17,018 nucleotides of DNA from Bacteroidales bacterium (lineage in GTDB: Bacteria > Bacteroidota > Bacteroidia > Bacteroidales > UBA932): contig JAILDI010000047.1 in the NCBI GenBank assembly GCA_024689525.1, forward strand, positions 1-17,018, read 5' to 3'. Below are positions 7,858-15,197 of the stretch, piece after piece (position 1 is the first letter of the stretch; each line of letters opens with the position of its first letter). The notes below the pieces were generated by a model, which did no database searches, was not told the DNA's origin, and was given only the letters and a program-made list of their open reading frames with translations. A program made the position numbers and the translations under genes.

Positions 7858-10842
7858 TTAGAATTTTACATCAAGTCCCAGAACCAATGAGAACGGTACG
7901 GGGTAATTGTTGGAGTACAAGCCTGCATGGCTGTAGGTATCTGCATCAAGACGGACTTCGGGATCCATTCCTGAGAAACGGGTAAGGGTGAGGACATTGT
8001 CGGCAGAGACATATACCCTGGCACCGCTCATCTTCATCTTGCCAATCAAGTTCTCGGGAAGGTCGTATGAGAGTGTGACGTTCCTTACGCGGAAGAAGCT
8101 ACCGTCTTCAAGATAACGGGAAGAACAACTGTTGGATTTGTTGTTACCCTTCAGCACGACCTCCGGGTGGGTTGCAATGTCCCAGGTGCTGGGATCGTCG
8201 GCAGTCCAGCGTACCCAACCCAGTCCATTGTTATGGGACATCTGGTTGTAGGAAGGATACATACCATCCGAGTCCATGATTGCACGGGTCTTGTTGTAGA
8301 TTTTGTTGCCCACAACGAAGTTTCCGTTTGCGCTCAGGGTAAAGTTCTTCCAGTGGACAGCAGTGTTCAAGCCACCGCTGAACAACGGAGATGCAGAGCC
8401 AACGATCTGCGGTTTGGCCTTGCTGTAATCGTTGGTAACCTCGTCACCGTTTCCTGTATACCACAGAGGCTCGCCGTTGGTGGGATCCACACCATACCAC
8501 TTGGGCATGTACCAGGAGTAAACGTCACGACCTTCGGTAATAATCTGCGAGACCTCGCTCTTTGTCATGACCATATCCCTGTGTTCGGGAAGCTCCACAA
8601 CACGGTTTTTGTTGAATCCAAGGTTGATTCCGGCGGTCCAGGTGAGGTCCTGATTGCCGATGATAGTCCAGTCCATCGCCATTTCAACACCGTTGTTCCT
8701 GACCTCGCCCACATTGCTCATATATGAGAAGAAGCCTGTGGATGGAGGGGTAGGAGCTTCGAGGAGAAGCTTTTTGTTTACAGTATTATAATAGTCAATG
8801 GTGAAATTGATGTTGTTGAACAATGTCGCATCCACGCCAACGCTGGTCATGAAGGCCTCTTCCCAACCGAGATTGTCATTCTTGAGACGTTCAAGCACAG
8901 CCACCTTCTTGCTGTTGTACTGACCGGATAGGGAGTATGTGTCCTGATACTGGAATGCGGGGATATTGTCGTTACCGGTTTTACCGTAACCAGCGCGGAG
9001 TTTCAGGAAGGTGATATCCTTGTTGTTCATAAGGAAATTCTCCTTTGAGATAATCCATGCACCAGAAACGCCGGGGAAAAATCCTCCGCGGGCATTCTTG
9101 CCAAACTTGTAGCTTTCGTCGTAACGGATAGAAGCCGTAAGCACATATTTGCCTAGATAGGAATACTGTGTCTGACCAAGCAAAGCCCAGGTACGGGTAT
9201 GATAGTCAACACCACCTATGCCGTACATAATGGTGTTGCTGAGCGAACGCTGACCGTTGGGCATATGGTCGCCTTCCGCATCCATACTGCGGGAATAGCC
9301 TTCTCCGTATTCCCATCCGGCGATGGCGTTCAGTTCATGTGAGCCAAAAGATTTGTGGAACTTTGCCAGGTTTGTTGTACCCCAGCTGTTCCATTCGCCG
9401 TCGCTATTGCTCAGATAACCCTTGTCCTGAATGCTGGGAACATTGGTACGGGGATCGATATAGCTCTCACCGAAACTGTTGGAACTGTCATAGCGGTTTG
9501 TGGAAGTAAGGGTGAGCCAGTCGTTCACCGTCCAAATGAACTGGAGGTCTCCCATCAAGTCTTCGCCATGGCTGCGGGAATAGTTGTACTGCTCGTTGTG
9601 AAGGATATTGTAGGTCTGAGCAGAATACCAAGGCAAACCGTTGTCAGAACGCTTTGAACTATTCACGAACAACAGTTCTCCGGTGTTTTCATCGTAGGGA
9701 TTGTCCCATGGAATTGCATAGTAGGCGTTTTCCAGAGTTACCCAGGAAGACGTGCCCTGGGTATTTGATTTCTGGTAATTCACCCTCATATTCACGGTGA
9801 GACGGTCCGTCACGGGGAAGGAGAGGTTCACACGGGCAGCATTACGCTTGAAGTTGGTGTTAATAAGAGTACCGTCTTCCTTGTAATGGTCCAGACTGGC
9901 ATAATAGCTCACCTTACCGGCCTTTCCGGATGCAGAAACGAAGTAATTCTGGACTGCGCCCGTCTTGAAGCAGTTGTTCACCCAGTCAAAATTCTTTTCC
10001 CACAGATTTTCCTCTTCGTAGACTATGCCGAAGATGACAGGGTCGTACATGTCATAGATATAGTCGTACAGTTCCTCTCCGTCCATCGCGTGAAAACGAC
10101 CGGTAAGCGCACGCTTAATACCTACACTGGCCTTGAAATTCACAATGGTGTTCTCCTGGGATGCGCCCTTGGTCGTTACCACAATAACGCCGCCGGATGC
10201 GGCAGCACCGTAAAGTGCGGTTGCCGATGCATCCTTCAGCACTGTGATGGTTTCGATATCGTTGGGGTTGAAGGAACCGCCGGCCACGCCGTCCACCACA
10301 TAGAGGGGGCCAGCGCCTGCGGTAATGGACCCGGTACCACGAATGCGGATATCGGCATTGTCACCAGGCTGGCCTGAGGAGTTCATGACCACCACGCCTG
10401 CAACTTTACCCTGAAGCATATTGCCCACGTCAGCGGTACTCACATCGCGGAGCTTCTCGCCTCCCATAGTAACGACGGCACTGGAGAGTTCCGCCTTCTT
10501 CTGGGTTGTGTAACCGAGGACCACCACCTCTTCGAGGAGCTGGCTGTCCGGCTGCATGGAGACATCAATGACACGGCGGCCGTCCACTTTCATCGTAACG
10601 CTTTCGAAACCGATGCTGGAGAAAGTGAGGACGTCGTCGTCAGCCGCCTCCAGAGTGTAATTACCGTCATAGTCCGTGACAACGCCGCCGCCGGAGGAAA
10701 TGAGCACGCCCGCACCGATGACGGGGTCTCCGTTGGAAGCGTCGATAACCTTACCCGAAACCTGGTGTTTCTGGGCGAAGGCCGTCAGGGACAGCATAAG
10801 CATTGCTGCCACTGAGATAACGCGGATGAATGTTTTTTTCAT
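7858..10842 (-). CDS. susC: SusC/RagA-family TonB-dependent outer-membrane transporter
   Basis: This 994-residue protein has a type I signal peptide (cleavage likely after AFA, residue 23). A carboxypeptidase-regulatory-like domain follows (about 26-108, with PVIGAGVLI and TDYDGNYTL). A TonB-box-like LEEVVVLGYTTQKK comes at 103-116, then the plug (about 118-226) with the SusC signatures DIRIRGTGS, PLYVVDGV and ITVLKDASATALYGAAASGG. The rest is a beta-barrel ending in LVLGLDVKF, with the terminal Phe of outer-membrane proteins. It imports oligosaccharides using TonB energy, with SusD as the lid. It starts 13 bases after the GatZ-like gene, with no room for a normal promoter, so it is probably co-transcribed with the cytoplasmic enzymes. 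Length is normal for the family. Confidence 0.97.
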   Translation of the reverse strand: MKKTFIRVISVAAMLMLSLTAFAQKHQVSGKVIDASNGDPVIGAGVLISSGGGVVTDYDGNYTLEAADDDVLTFSSIGFESVTMKVDGRRVIDVSMQPDSQLLEEVVVLGYTTQKKAELSSAVVTMGGEKLRDVSTADVGNMLQGKVAGVVVMNSSGQPGDNADIRIRGTGSITAGAGPLYVVDGVAGGSFNPNDIETITVLKDASATALYGAAASGGVIVVTTKGASQENTIVNFKASVGIKRALTGRFHAMDGEELYDYIYDMYDPVIFGIVYEEENLWEKNFDWVNNCFKTGAVQNYFVSASGKAGKVSYYASLDHYKEDGTLINTNFKRNAARVNLSFPVTDRLTVNMRVNYQKSNTQGTSSWVTLENAYYAIPWDNPYDENTGELLFVNSSKRSDNGLPWYSAQTYNILHNEQYNYSRSHGEDLMGDLQFIWTVNDWLTLTSTNRYDSSNSFGESYIDPRTNVPSIQDKGYLSNSDGEWNSWGTTNLAKFHKSFGSHELNAIAGWEYGEGYSRSMDAEGDHMPNGQRSLSNTIMYGIGGVDYHTRTWALLGQTQYSYLGKYVLTASIRYDESYKFGKNARGGFFPGVSGAWIISKENFLMNNKDITFLKLRAGYGKTGNDNIPAFQYQDTYSLSGQYNSKKVAVLERLKNDNLGWEEAFMTSVGVDATLFNNINFTIDYYNTVNKKLLLEAPTPPSTGFFSYMSNVGEVRNNGVEMAMDWTIIGNQDLTWTAGINLGFNKNRVVELPEHRDMVMTKSEVSQIITEGRDVYSWYMPKWYGVDPTNGEPLWYTGNGDEVTNDYSKAKPQIVGSASPLFSGGLNTAVHWKNFTLSANGNFVVGNKIYNKTRAIMDSDGMYPSYNQMSHNNGLGWVRWTADDPSTWDIATHPEVVLKGNNKSNSCSSRYLEDGSFFRVRNVTLSYDLPENLIGKMKMSGARVYVSADNVLTLTRFSGMDPEVRLDADTYSHAGLYSNNYPVPFSLVLGLDVKF

Positions 10843-10855
10843 TGGTTGTTTTATT

Positions 10856-12082
10856 TTAGAGTAAATCGTTCAATCCTATGAGGTTGAATGCGCGGAAGTA
10901 TTTGTCCATATCGCGCTCTATGCGGCCGAGCACGATTTCTTCCGCGTCTACGCCGAGGCGCTTGAGGTTGTCATAGAGGAAGCCGCGGGCTGCCAGGGTG
11001 CGGGGCTGCTGCCAGATGTAGCGGCAGCAGGTGGAGACGATCCAGTCCTGGCGCTCCTCAGTGAGCTCGTGCAGGGACTTGCCCTGTTCGTCCTCGTGGA
11101 GCCATTTCTCCCAGCGGTGGCTGTCTTCAACTTCCTGCAGGAGCACCTCGCGCATCCTGGAGGGAACGGCAACCAGGCCTTCCTCATACTTGCGTTTCTC
11201 AAGCTCTTCCAACTCGCAAAGGGCCCTGTACTCGCTCATCGTGAATTCCGGGCCCACGTTGGCGGCGCCCATCCCGCAGAGCGGATACTCCTCGGGGTTG
11301 GCTACATCATCGGTGTAATGACCTTTGATGTAGCTTCCCAGAGGACGAACTTTGGACGTCAGGCGTCTGGCCACCTCTCCGTCGAAGATGGTGGTGTCCA
11401 GGTCGGTACCCACCTTGCCCACAATGAAACAAGGCCAGACATCCGGCAGTCCTGCAACAATTAACCCTTTTTTAAGTTCGTTTATGAATGTGTCGAAAGT
11501 GGTTTCATCGGCCAGTCCGCCGTGAACCTCTTCCGTACCGACCTCGTATGAAATGGGGGCGATGCCCTTCTCCTTGCGGAACTTCTCCACGTGGGCGATG
11601 AGCTCCACCGTGCGGGCAGCAACCACGTGAATGTCGATGATCTCTCCCTTGGGGACGTTGATGTCAACCGTGGGATCCACGTGAATGAGGTCGTAGCCTG
11701 CGAGAACCGCGGCTTCGAACGACTTTTTCACACCGTTCATCGCATCTTCCACGCTCCACTTTTCCGTGCGCTGCTTGTCCTTGAGCCAGGGACCGCCGTG
11801 GTCGATGGCCACGATGACGGGGCCGGTGAAGTTCACCCTTTCCGTCTCAAAGCGCACAAGGCGGCAGAACTGTTCCTGAGTCATGCCGGTATAACCGCCG
11901 TCACAGTCGATCTGATTGAGGGTTGCGGCAAAGTAGATGGGGGCGTTGTTACGCTTTGCGGCACGCAGTGACGCCCTGATTACCGTAGGTGAATTGGGAC
12001 ACGCCGCGAAGATGGTACGGGGAATTCCCGTTTCCTTCTGCAGCTCGTCGATGCGATGAAGAAGTTTCTCAGTCTTTTTCAT
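10856..12082 (-). CDS. gatZ: GatZ/KbaZ-family protein (tagatose-bisphosphate aldolase non-catalytic-subunit family; possible C4 epimerase)
   Basis: I choose ATG 12082, giving 408 residues (MKKTEKLLHRIDELQ), because it lies one base after the stop of the upstream gene. An upstream ATG at 12112 would add ten residues overlapping that gene. Family landmarks, numbered from this start, include AIDHGGPWLKD (92-102), LIHVDPTVDINVP (132-144), SYEVGTEEVHGG (178-189) and FIVGKVGTDLDTT. In enterobacteria GatZ/KbaZ stabilises or activates the catalytic aldolase GatY/KbaY, which is not in this window. Stand-alone members are reported, as I recall, to interconvert tagatose 6-phosphate and fructose 6-phosphate at C4. 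Lying directly after agaS, which makes tagatose 6-phosphate, it is well placed to act on that product. The family call is secure; the reaction is inferred. Confidence 0.9.
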   Translation of the reverse strand: MKKTEKLLHRIDELQKETGIPRTIFAACPNSPTVIRASLRAAKRNNAPIYFAATLNQIDCDGGYTGMTQEQFCRLVRFETERVNFTGPVIVAIDHGGPWLKDKQRTEKWSVEDAMNGVKKSFEAAVLAGYDLIHVDPTVDINVPKGEIIDIHVVAARTVELIAHVEKFRKEKGIAPISYEVGTEEVHGGLADETTFDTFINELKKGLIVAGLPDVWPCFIVGKVGTDLDTTIFDGEVARRLTSKVRPLGSYIKGHYTDDVANPEEYPLCGMGAANVGPEFTMSEYRALCELEELEKRKYEEGLVAVPSRMREVLLQEVEDSHRWEKWLHEDEQGKSLHELTEERQDWIVSTCCRYIWQQPRTLAARGFLYDNLKRLGVDAEEIVLGRIERDMDKYFRAFNLIGLNDLL

Positions 12083-12083
12083 T

Positions 12084-13205
12084 TTATATATATAGTATGA
12101 CGCCTTCCACAACCCTGGAAATGTTTCCGGAAACGGAAGGTGTGTCCGGGCAGAGCCCGCAGTCTATCGATTTATAGAAACCCAGGAGCTGGGCGACGAA
12201 AATATTGGAGACGCAGCCGTAATATGCAGGGAAGCCTTGAGGGAGGCCGGTTTCCACGCACAGATGGCAGCTGTCGGCAGGAAGTTCCGCCGGTTTCTGC
12301 TGGCATACGACCACGCTGGCGACCACCTTGTTGTTGGAGTTCACCTGCTTGATGAGGTCCAGTTCATAGCGGAGCACCTTGGGATCCGGGGAAAGGATGT
12401 ACACCATGAGGGTATCCTGCTTGACGATGGCCTTGGGGCCGTGACGGAAGCCGAGGAACGAGTCGAAGGCGCACATTATTGCACCGTCCGTGAGTTCCTG
12501 AAGCTTCAGGCGGGATTCCTCTGCCACTCCCTTGAGGGGGCCGGAGCCCAGGAAGACGGCACGCGAGAACTTGCGGGAAGTGATTTCCTTGATGGCCGCC
12601 TCGTATTTTTTCATGGCATTCTCCACGCACAGCGACAGGACGTCGATATGAGCCTGCTCTTCCTCGATATGGTCGATGTTGGCAATGAGCGAACAGGTGA
12701 GCAGCATTGTGGAATAGCTGCTTGTCATCGCCAGGGAAAGGTCGTTGGTTTCCGGGGGGAGGAGGAGGCAAAGGATATTGCCGCCCTTCATCTTGGCAAG
12801 TTCACCCTCCGCGTTGCAGGTGATGAAGATGTGGGCCACGCTGCCGGCCGTCTTTTCGACTGCACGGATGGCGCCCACGCTCTCCGGGCTGTTGCCGCTG
12901 CGGGCGAACGAAACCAGGAGCACCTTGCTGTCCGGGCCGAAGTACTGCTCCGGAGCGGTGATGATGTCCGTGGTTGCCAGCGAACGTGCACCCTTGAAAA
13001 GGGTATTGTACAAAGCCGGCTCCAGGGCATCGCCGATATAGGCGGATGTGCCGGCGCCGGTCAGTATGATTTCATAACCCTCCGGAATATACTTGTCCAA
13101 GAAGGATTTGATTTCGTTTTTACGCTCAAGAATCGCGTGGAAGGCCTTTTTCCAAACAACGGGCTGCTGGAGTATCTCTCTGTAAGTGTGGTGGTTTTGT
13201 GTCAT
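12084..13205 (-). CDS. agaS: AgaS-type SIS-domain sugar isomerase/deaminase (probable galactosamine-6-phosphate deaminase)
   Basis: This 373-residue protein has two SIS domains (about 40-180 and 210-350), the layout of AgaS and the GlmS isomerase half. Sugar-phosphate loops are visible at GAGTSAYIG (50-58) and SFARSGNSPES (99-109). The second domain begins FSRAVFLGSGPLKGVAEES (213-231) and carries LGFRHGPKAIV (251-261), a strong AgaS-family marker. The expected cytoplasmic reaction is galactosamine 6-phosphate to tagatose 6-phosphate plus ammonia. It is the first gene of the leftward operon, behind a promoter-like box at 13225-13232 and operator-like repeats, and couples to the GatZ-like gene with one base between. 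Length is close to the usual 370-390. Another aminosugar or ketose phosphate substrate is possible; the SIS fold is certain. Confidence 0.88.
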   Translation of the reverse strand: MTQNHHTYREILQQPVVWKKAFHAILERKNEIKSFLDKYIPEGYEIILTGAGTSAYIGDALEPALYNTLFKGARSLATTDIITAPEQYFGPDSKVLLVSFARSGNSPESVGAIRAVEKTAGSVAHIFITCNAEGELAKMKGGNILCLLLPPETNDLSLAMTSSYSTMLLTCSLIANIDHIEEEQAHIDVLSLCVENAMKKYEAAIKEITSRKFSRAVFLGSGPLKGVAEESRLKLQELTDGAIMCAFDSFLGFRHGPKAIVKQDTLMVYILSPDPKVLRYELDLIKQVNSNNKVVASVVVCQQKPAELPADSCHLCVETGLPQGFPAYYGCVSNIFVAQLLGFYKSIDCGLCPDTPSVSGNISRVVEGVILYI

Positions 13206-13224
13206 TGCGTGTTATTTCACACTG

Positions 13225-13232
13225 CAAAAATA
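13225..13232 (-). promoter_or_regulatory. Probable -7 box of the agaS/susCD operon promoter
   Basis: On the minus strand this reads TATTTTTG, matching the Bacteroidota -7 consensus TAnnTTTG, 19 bases before the agaS start codon. It would leave a leader of only about a dozen bases. I find no good TTTG -33 box at 19-21 bases upstream. That place is instead occupied by the motif at 13251-13260, so the promoter may be weak alone or depend on a regulator. Confidence 0.5.
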
Positions 13233-13250
13233 TAAAATAAGATGCGATAC

Positions 13251-13260
13251 TGTTTCGATT
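13251..13260. promoter_or_regulatory. Single TTTCG-type half-site in the agaS promoter
   Basis: The decamer tgtttcgatt sits about where the -33 element of the agaS promoter should be. It shares 7 of 10 bases, including GTTTCGATT's core, with the units of the paired repeat at 13284-13303. The next ten bases match only weakly, so this would be a half-site. A DeoR-family protein bound here would block or reshape the promoter. This rests on similarity and position only. Confidence 0.35.
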
Positions 13261-13283
13261 CGTGGCAAAAATAACGCAAAAAA

Positions 13284-13303
13284 TGTTTCAAGACGTTTCG
13301 ATT
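13284..13303. promoter_or_regulatory. Candidate DeoR operator: two 10-bp direct repeats between the repressor gene and agaS
   Basis: Two adjacent decamers, tgtttcaaga and cgtttcgatt, repeat GTTTC at an exact 10-base step, about one helical turn. They lie in the 99-base gap just after the repressor stop codon and upstream of the agaS promoter. Operators of the AgaR/GlpR/FucR group of DeoR regulators are built from serial TTTCG-like units, which this resembles. The pairing with the motif at 14138-14157 supports a shared regulator. Confidence 0.45.
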
Positions 13304-13304
13304 T

Positions 13305-14096
13305 TTACACACTCACCACTTCCACGTTAATTTTCATTGCCTTAAGCTGCTTGCGTACCGTTACTGGAAGGTGACTGTCAGTAATGACAGTGTTCAGTTT
13401 ATCCGGCATCGCGATGAAAGCCAGGGCGCGCTTGTTCACCTTGGAGGAATCGAACATCGCAATGACTTCCCGGGCCCTTGAAATCATCACCTGATTGGTG
13501 CTGGCTTCCTCCACGTTCGGAGTGGATAGACCGGCCTCCACACTGAAGCTGTCAACACCCAGGAACAGTTTGTCGCAGTAGAAGAGTTTCAGGTTGGATT
13601 CTGCCAGAGGACCCACCATCGACAGGCTGGATTCGCGCACGGTTCCACCAAGCAGGATGACCTTGAATCTCTTATACTTAATCGCCTCTGTCATAGCGTG
13701 CAGGGAGTTCGTGATAATGGTCAGGTCGGTGAAGCGGTCCAGGTTGCGCACAACCTCCAGCGCCGTTGTTCCGGAGTCCACCAGAATGGTGTCTCCGTTG
13801 CGGATATGGGCTGCTGCGGCACGGCCGATTGCCTCCTTCTCACGGGCATTTACAAGGCGCTTGAAATTAAAATTGCGTTCCTCCACTTCGTCGATGGATG
13901 AGCCGGCTCCCATAATGGCGCCGCCGTGTACTCTCACAAGAAGCTTCCTCTCCTTGAGTATCCTCAGATCCTTTCGGATAGTGACTTCCGAAACGCCGAA
14001 CTGCTCGCTTAGTTCCGTCACGCTGACTGTTGAATCCTCTCGCAGCTTCTGCAGAATTGCAGAACGTCTGCCCTGGGCGGAATCGTAAATGTTCAT
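13305..14096 (-). CDS. DeoR-family transcriptional repressor of sugar catabolism
   Basis: This 263-residue protein is a full-length DeoR-family regulator. The winged helix is at about 10-60 (VSVTELSEQFGVSEVTIRKD, then LLVRVHGGAI). The C-terminal phosphosugar-sensing domain covers about 84-240, with GDTILVDSGTTA (101-112) and LLGGTVRESSLSMVGP as family landmarks. Such proteins bind DNA in the absence of a sugar phosphate and release when the pathway intermediate accumulates. Flanked by agaS on one side and a divergent sugar kinase on the other, it most likely senses a galactosamine- or tagatose-phosphate and controls both arms. It has its own promoter at 14120-14150, overlapped by a candidate operator, which suggests autoregulation. 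An AgaR-like role is inferred, so I give no symbol. Confidence 0.93.
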   Translation of the reverse strand: MNIYDSAQGRRSAILQKLREDSTVSVTELSEQFGVSEVTIRKDLRILKERKLLVRVHGGAIMGAGSSIDEVEERNFNFKRLVNAREKEAIGRAAAAHIRNGDTILVDSGTTALEVVRNLDRFTDLTIITNSLHAMTEAIKYKRFKVILLGGTVRESSLSMVGPLAESNLKLFYCDKLFLGVDSFSVEAGLSTPNVEEASTNQVMISRAREVIAMFDSSKVNKRALAFIAMPDKLNTVITDSHLPVTVRKQLKAMKINVEVVSV

Positions 14097-14119
14097 AATT
14101 GGTCTGTTTTAGGTCTCCG

Positions 14120-14150
14120 CAAATATAACCATTTTTTCAAACGAAACAAA
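14120..14150 (-). promoter_or_regulatory. Promoter of the DeoR-family regulator (-33 TTTG, -7 TATATTTG)
   Basis: On the minus strand TTTG (14150-14147) is followed by exactly 19 bases and then TATATTTG (14127-14120), a full match to the Bacteroidota housekeeping promoter. The -7 box ends 23 bases before the repressor start codon, giving a short leader. The -33 box lies inside the repeat at 14138-14157, so binding there would exclude RNA polymerase. Confidence 0.75.
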
Positions 14151-14157
14151 ACGAAAT
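14138..14157. promoter_or_regulatory. Candidate DeoR operator in the divergent control region
   Basis: Two adjacent decamers, caaacgaaac and aaaacgaaat, share the core AAACGAAA with a 10-base step. Read on the minus strand this is a TTTCG-TTTTG-TTTCG-TTTG series, the pattern of AgaR/GlpR-type operators. It overlaps the -33 box of the repressor promoter and lies about 80 bases upstream of the kinase gene, so one site could control both directions. Confidence 0.55.
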
Positions 14158-14194
14158 GTATTTTTTAACAAAAAACTTACAAAAGCAATGATTT

Positions 14195-14220
14195 TTCGCC
14201 AATTATTGCCATATTCGCGA
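14195..14220. promoter_or_regulatory. AT-rich element with GCCA repeated at a 10-bp step, upstream of the kinase gene
   Basis: GCCA occurs at 14198-14201 and 14208-14211, and the stretch is bounded by TCGC (14196-14199) and GCGA (14217-14220). It ends 17 bases before the kinase start codon, where the rightward promoter should be. I find no good TAnnTTTG box for the rightward gene; CATATTCG at 14209-14216 is the nearest, with mismatches. It could be a regulator site or chance. Confidence 0.2.
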
Positions 14221-14237
14221 TATAATACTAAAACTGT

Positions 14238-15191
14238 ATGAAACGTTTCGATATCGCAGCCATCGGCGAGCTGAATGTGGACATCATCCTCAACCGCATC
14301 GAGTCGGAGCCGGAAATCGGCAAGGAAAAGTTCGCAAAGGACATGACCGTCACTCTTGGCAGTTCCACCGCAATCTTCGCGGCAAACGCCGCATCACTCG
14401 GAAGCAAGGTATGCTTCGTAGGCCTTGTAGGCAAGGATTCCTTCGGGGAACTGGTAAAGACCTCACTTGAAGCAAAAGGCGTGGACACGCGCTACATCAA
14501 GGAAGGCCCCACCCCCACCGGAGCCACCATCTGTATGAATTATGGAGAAGATAGGGCGAACCTCACCTACCAGGGGTCGATGGACGTGATGGGCTGGGAC
14601 GACATCGACAAAGACGTTTTTGACAACGCGCGTCACATCCACCTCTCTTCGCTGTTCATGCAGAGCGCACTGCTGCGGGACATCCACAAAGTACTGGACG
14701 CCGCAGCTGAAAAAGGTATCACCGTATCTCTGGACACACAGTGGGATCCGATGGAAACCTGGAAGCTGGACTACCGTTCCGTCCTCCCCAAGATAACCGT
14801 CTTCATGCCCAATGAGAAGGAACTCCAGGCGCTCACGCACAAGGACAGCCTGGAAGGCGCCATAGCGGAGGTTCTCCCCTACCTGGGCAACGCAATGGTG
14901 GTAAAGTGCGGCTCAAAAGGCTCGCTGCTGGTACTTAAGAATGGAAATATGAAACTGCTCCCGGCATACCTCAACAGCGACGTGGTCGATGCCATCGGCG
15001 CGGGAGACAGCTTCAACTCGGGCTTCATCAGCGCCTTTGTCAAAGGCCTGCCGCTGGAGGACTGCCAGGAAACCGGCAACCTCACCGGAGCAGTGAACAC
15101 CACCGCAGCCGGCGGCACCGGAGCCTTCACCTCGCTGGAACACGTGAGGGAGGTTTGCCGCGGCCGATTTGCAAAAGAAATAAAACTGTAA
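14238..15191 (+). CDS. PfkB/ribokinase-family carbohydrate kinase
   Basis: This 317-residue protein is a full-length ribokinase-family kinase. It opens FDIAAIGELNVDIIL (4-18), has the sugar-site region MTVTLGSSTAIFAANAASLG (36-55), the conserved MPNEKE (190-195) and the signature VVDAIGAGDSFNSGFISAF (249-267), in which Asp257 is the expected catalytic base. It uses ATP to phosphorylate a sugar or sugar phosphate in the cytoplasm. In this setting it could be a tagatose-6-phosphate kinase feeding an aldolase. It could also be the entry kinase for free galactosamine, galactose-type sugar or a ketose; the family signature cannot decide. It is divergent from the DeoR gene and lies 6 bases before the GH-D enzyme gene, so those two form an operon. 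The ATG at 14238 has no visible Shine-Dalgarno site, as is usual in Bacteroidota. Confidence 0.92.
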   Translation: MKRFDIAAIGELNVDIILNRIESEPEIGKEKFAKDMTVTLGSSTAIFAANAASLGSKVCFVGLVGKDSFGELVKTSLEAKGVDTRYIKEGPTPTGATICMNYGEDRANLTYQGSMDVMGWDDIDKDVFDNARHIHLSSLFMQSALLRDIHKVLDAAAEKGITVSLDTQWDPMETWKLDYRSVLPKITVFMPNEKELQALTHKDSLEGAIAEVLPYLGNAMVVKCGSKGSLLVLKNGNMKLLPAYLNSDVVDAIGAGDSFNSGFISAFVKGLPLEDCQETGNLTGAVNTTAAGGTGAFTSLEHVREVCRGRFAKEIKL

Positions 15192-15197
15192 GCCGAT

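Noticed and set aside
8167..8727. 186-codon plus-strand open frame inside susC
   Set aside because: Antisense to the SusC barrel region, which is unambiguous; no motif or promoter.
12083..12112. Ten-residue N-terminal extension of the GatZ-like protein
   Set aside because: It overlaps the end of agaS, whereas ATG 12082 sits one base after its stop, as in the other coupled junctions.
12237..13235. 332-codon open frame on the plus strand, antisense to agaS
   Set aside because: It lies wholly over a clear SIS-domain gene, has no recognisable motif, and is a by-product of codon bias in the minus-strand gene.
13206..13304. Search for a terminator between the DeoR gene and agaS
   Set aside because: T-rich runs are present but I find no convincing GC-rich inverted repeat before them on the minus strand, so read-through from the repressor gene cannot be excluded.
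14240..14249. Perfect palindrome GAAACGTTTC at the kinase start
   Set aside because: It falls in codons 1-4 of the kinase (MKRF), so coding can explain it. I count only its GTTTCGAT part as a possible weak operator half-site.
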